A stretch of DNA of 62,176 nucleotides. It comes from an uncultured Oscillospiraceae bacterium (GTDB lineage: Bacteria; Bacillota; Clostridia; Oscillospirales; Acutalibacteraceae). Numbering within the stretch: the stretch's first letter is position 1; every line of letters starts with the position of its first letter. Below the pieces are notes generated by a model. It was not told the origin of the DNA, did no database searches, and worked only from the letters and a program-made list of their open reading frames with translations. The DNA is taken from NCBI GenBank assembly GCA_905192745.1, contig CAJJLZ010000016.1, forward strand, positions 1 to 62,176. Reading direction: 5' to 3'. Below, in pieces: positions 60,248 through 62,176 of the stretch. A program made the translations under genes and the position numbers.

Positions 60248-60253
60248 ATTATA
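60248..60253 (-). promoter_or_regulatory. rpiB extended -10 promoter
   Basis: Minus-strand TGCTATAAT: TATAAT with TG one base upstream; no clear -35 box. Confidence 0.55.
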
Positions 60254-60291
60254 GCACATTTCGCGGAGAATGCGCAGGAAATTTATTTGGT

Positions 60292-60867
60292 TTATCCGAG
60301 CAGGGGCTGAATCTGCGTTCCGGCCAGAGCGGCGGCGATTGTGTTCTCGATCAGGGAGAAATCGGCCACCAGAGAATTGGGCTTGTTGACCGGATCGTCC
60401 TGCCGCAGCGGGACAAAATACATGTGCTTTGCGTTTTTCAGCAGCGCGATATTCCGCATGGAGGCTCCCAGCGCATCGTTGGTGGAAACCGCGATTACCA
60501 CAGGCCGGCTCCGGCGGAGGTGGGATTTCACAGCCAAGGTGACCGGGGTATCGCTCAGTCCGCACGCCAATCGGGCGAGGGTGCTGCCGGTGCAGGGCGC
60601 GCAGACCAATATATCGAACAGCGCTTGCGGACCGATCGGCTCAACCTCGGTCAGGGTGGTCAGGGGCGTTTGCCCGGTCGCTTCGGTCAGGTTTTCAATA
60701 AATTCCGCCGCCGTTCCGAACCGGGTGTCCGTTGTCGCGGCGTTAAAGGAAAGAATGGGGGTGATTTCCATTCCCGCCGCCGTCATTTTCCGAATCTGTT
60801 CCAAAATACGGGAGAAGGTGCAGAATGAGCCGGTAATCGCCAGCCCGATACGCAGCGGTCCCTCCAT
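60292..60867 (-). CDS. spoVFB: dipicolinate synthase subunit B
   Basis: 191 residues, flavoprotein fold (IGLAITGSFCTFSRILEQIR near the start; CAPCTGSTLARLACGLSDTP; VVIAVSTNDALG). With subunit A it oxidises dihydrodipicolinate-type intermediates to dipicolinic acid in the mother cell, which then enters the spore core with calcium. AAGGAGG is 8 nt before the ATG; the start overlaps the spoVFA stop. Confidence 0.95.
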   Translation of the reverse strand: MEGPLRIGLAITGSFCTFSRILEQIRKMTAAGMEITPILSFNAATTDTRFGTAAEFIENLTEATGQTPLTTLTEVEPIGPQALFDILVCAPCTGSTLARLACGLSDTPVTLAVKSHLRRSRPVVIAVSTNDALGASMRNIALLKNAKHMYFVPLRQDDPVNKPNSLVADFSLIENTIAAALAGTQIQPLLG

Positions 60868-61733
60868 CAGATACCCTCCTTTATCATATTCAGAATGGTG
60901 TTTTTAATAATCCGCCCGGCGCTTTTCGGCGCGACACGGCCGGGCAGAGAAAGCGCCCAGATCGTCTTGACCTGCAGTTCCGCCGCCGCGTTGAAATCCA
61001 CCCCTCCGGGCCGGGAGGCCAGATCAATCAGCAGGGTAGATTTTTCCAGCTTTTCCAGACGCTCGCGGCTGAAAATCAGAGCGGGAACGGTGTTGAAAAT
61101 TACGTCGAAGTCTCCTGCGTCATCCAGATGCCGCATCTCAATTCCGGTATGCCCCTGCGATTCCGCCTGAGCGATGTCGGAGAATTTGCGGGCGGCGACC
61201 GTTACGTCCGCCTCCAGTGAGCTCAGACGGCGGGCCAGCGCCCGGGCAACCCGGCCGTATCCGGTAATCAGGCATCGGGAGCCGTGGATAGTGATAGGCA
61301 GTTCCTCCATCGCCAACTGGATGGCTCCTTCGGCTGTGGGCACCGCGTTGTAGACGGCCAGTTCGTCACGGTGAAGGTAGTCCACAATGGACAGTCCGCG
61401 GGATTCGACATCTTCTCGTACTTCGTTCGTTACCGCGCCGCCCACCAGCTTTTGGGAAGGCTTTAGTGCGCTGAGCACTTCGTCCAGCGTGATGCGGGAG
61501 CGGGAGAAGGGGGCGTTGAGGATGCTCCCGTCGGTGGTAACCGGCATGGGCAGAATAATGAAGTCCGCCAATGCGGCAGCCTGAGAGGGGTTGGTGCATC
61601 CGGTTACACAGGGCGGCAGATCGGTGCCGTCAAATCCGGTGGTGATGACTTTATAGCCATCGGCTGCCAACTGGCCCGCCAGATAGGCGAAGCGCAGATC
61701 GCCGCCAATGACCGCGAAGGTTTCTATGTTCAT
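60867..61733 (-). CDS. spoVFA: dipicolinate synthase subunit A
   Basis: 288 residues from ATG 61733 (AAAGGA upstream). A Rossmann-type start (FAVIGGDLRFAYLAGQLAAD) and a second NAD-binding stretch (CLITGYGRVARALARRLSSL) match SpoVFA. Together with SpoVFB it makes dipicolinate, so the organism is probably spore-forming. In Bacillus the operon is expressed from sigma-K; I could not find a clear sigma-K promoter here. The A stop and B start overlap by one base (TGATG). Confidence 0.95.
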   Translation of the reverse strand: MNIETFAVIGGDLRFAYLAGQLAADGYKVITTGFDGTDLPPCVTGCTNPSQAAALADFIILPMPVTTDGSILNAPFSRSRITLDEVLSALKPSQKLVGGAVTNEVREDVESRGLSIVDYLHRDELAVYNAVPTAEGAIQLAMEELPITIHGSRCLITGYGRVARALARRLSSLEADVTVAARKFSDIAQAESQGHTGIEMRHLDDAGDFDVIFNTVPALIFSRERLEKLEKSTLLIDLASRPGGVDFNAAAELQVKTIWALSLPGRVAPKSAGRIIKNTILNMIKEGI

Positions 61734-61967
61734 ATGCGTGACCATTCCTTTCTCTGAGAAAGTGTGCCCTTGCTGCTGTATCCGAAAAAATACCGCCCTG
61801 ATAATCCCGGTAATGGAGAAAAACAAAGGGGAGGAGGGACAGGAAAGAAAAGCGGAAAAAGGGGAAAGGGGACAGAGATTCTCTTTTGTCTTATCTTATG
61901 TGAAAGGGGCGCGGAAGGTGACCGCGTACGAGTTCCCGCGACAGCTTCTTTTTGCCCCATTAAGGAA
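61734..61967. other. spoVFA upstream region
   Basis: A purine-rich stretch (about 61812-61875) and no clear sigma-A promoter; no gene supported. The spoVFAB promoter should lie here. Confidence 0.4.
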
Positions 61968-62003
61968 GCCCGGCAGTCTTTAGGCAGACTGCCGGGCGTT
62001 TCT
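61968..62003 (-). terminator. terminator of the partial gene at the right edge
   Basis: GCCCGGCAGTCT (61968-61979) pairs with AGACTGCCGGGC (61986-61997); T-rich on the plus side (GTTTCTG), weaker on the minus side. Possibly bidirectional. Confidence 0.75.
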
Positions 62004-62053
62004 GTCAGCGGCCTTCATGACCGAAGCGGTGCAAAGCGCACTCTCTGAAAGGT

Positions 62054-62176
62054 TTATGCTGTGATTGCCGCCGACAGTGTATCAATTACCGTCTGCAAAT
62101 CCCGGCTGTAGGTCACGTCCGCCGGTGCGCCGTCGGCGCTTACGTTGGCCTCCGGGGTCGGCTGGGCGATGTCCGC
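62054..62176 (-). CDS. C-terminal end of a gene cut by the window edge
   Basis: Open minus-strand frame from the window edge to TAA at 62054-62056. The last 40 residues end VTYSRDLQTVIDTLSAAITA, after an Ala/Pro-rich stretch (DIAQPTPEANVSADGAPADV). A hairpin follows. Too short to assign. Confidence 0.55.
   Translation of the reverse strand, partial: ADIAQPTPEANVSADGAPADVTYSRDLQTVIDTLSAAITA

Overview
The window (62,176 bp) reads as chromosomal DNA of a high-GC, spore-forming member of the Bacillota, most likely class Clostridia near Oscillospirales. The evidence is: paired dipicolinate synthase genes (spoVFA/spoVFB), the rny-ymdB and yloU-fakA neighbour pairs, a T-box leader before serS, greA followed by lysS, SPKTG-type sorting signals, sigma-A promoters with 17-bp spacing, and frequent GTG/TTG starts behind strong AGGAGG sites. 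I see no rRNA, tRNA, CRISPR array, insertion sequence, integrase or phage gene. Genes are dense, mostly intact, and grouped in short operons that end in clear hairpins. The lineage is inferred from gene content only.

Layout. 0-9 kb (minus): a calcium-type P-ATPase; a helix-turn-helix protein fused to a membrane region resembling two decayed sugar-ABC permeases; a secreted sortase substrate; recG, behind an array of repeated promoter/hairpin units. 9-13.6 kb (plus): polysaccharide deacetylase, Amidase_3-SH3 protein, and a PadR-regulated operon with three membrane-anchored proteins of unknown role. 13.6-20.3 kb (minus): fakA-yloU, an orphan peptide-binding lipoprotein, ymdB, rny. 20.6-25.7 kb: folE, two small proteins (one very Cys-rich), a family 2 glycosyltransferase, a DUF3810-like metalloprotease, and a phosphoribosyltransferase-fold protein with a changed PRPP loop.

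25.8-35.1 kb (minus): a serine T-box operon (serS, O-acetylhomoserine sulfhydrylase, a 36-residue membrane peptide), tspO, and a MacB-like ABC transporter next to its two-component system. 35.3-41 kb (plus): an unknown Arg-rich protein, greA, lysS, a membrane-anchored protein, ilvD. 41-50 kb (plus): the polyamine transporter potABCD, an aldose epimerase-like protein, a phosphoglycolate phosphatase-like enzyme, and a polar amino acid ABC transporter. 50-59.5 kb (plus): an SGNH hydrolase, a LysR regulator, an iron alcohol dehydrogenase, electron-bifurcating NfnAB, and a cyclic-di-GMP protein (degenerate GGDEF, intact EAL). 59.7-62.2 kb (minus): rpiB, spoVFB-spoVFA, and the end of a further gene.

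How the parts fit: NfnAB and the alcohol dehydrogenase balance NAD(P)H and ferredoxin in fermentation; potABCD and the amino acid transporter bring in polyamines and amino acids; spoVFAB makes dipicolinate for the spore core; RNase Y, GreA, LysRS, SerRS and RecG are housekeeping. Less ordinary points are the HTH-permease fusion, the recG-upstream repeats with compensatory stem changes, the Ser T-box operon carrying a sulfhydrylase, the phosphoribosyltransferase-like protein lacking its acidic pair, the PadR module with a 19-bp perfect operator, and several structured leaders.
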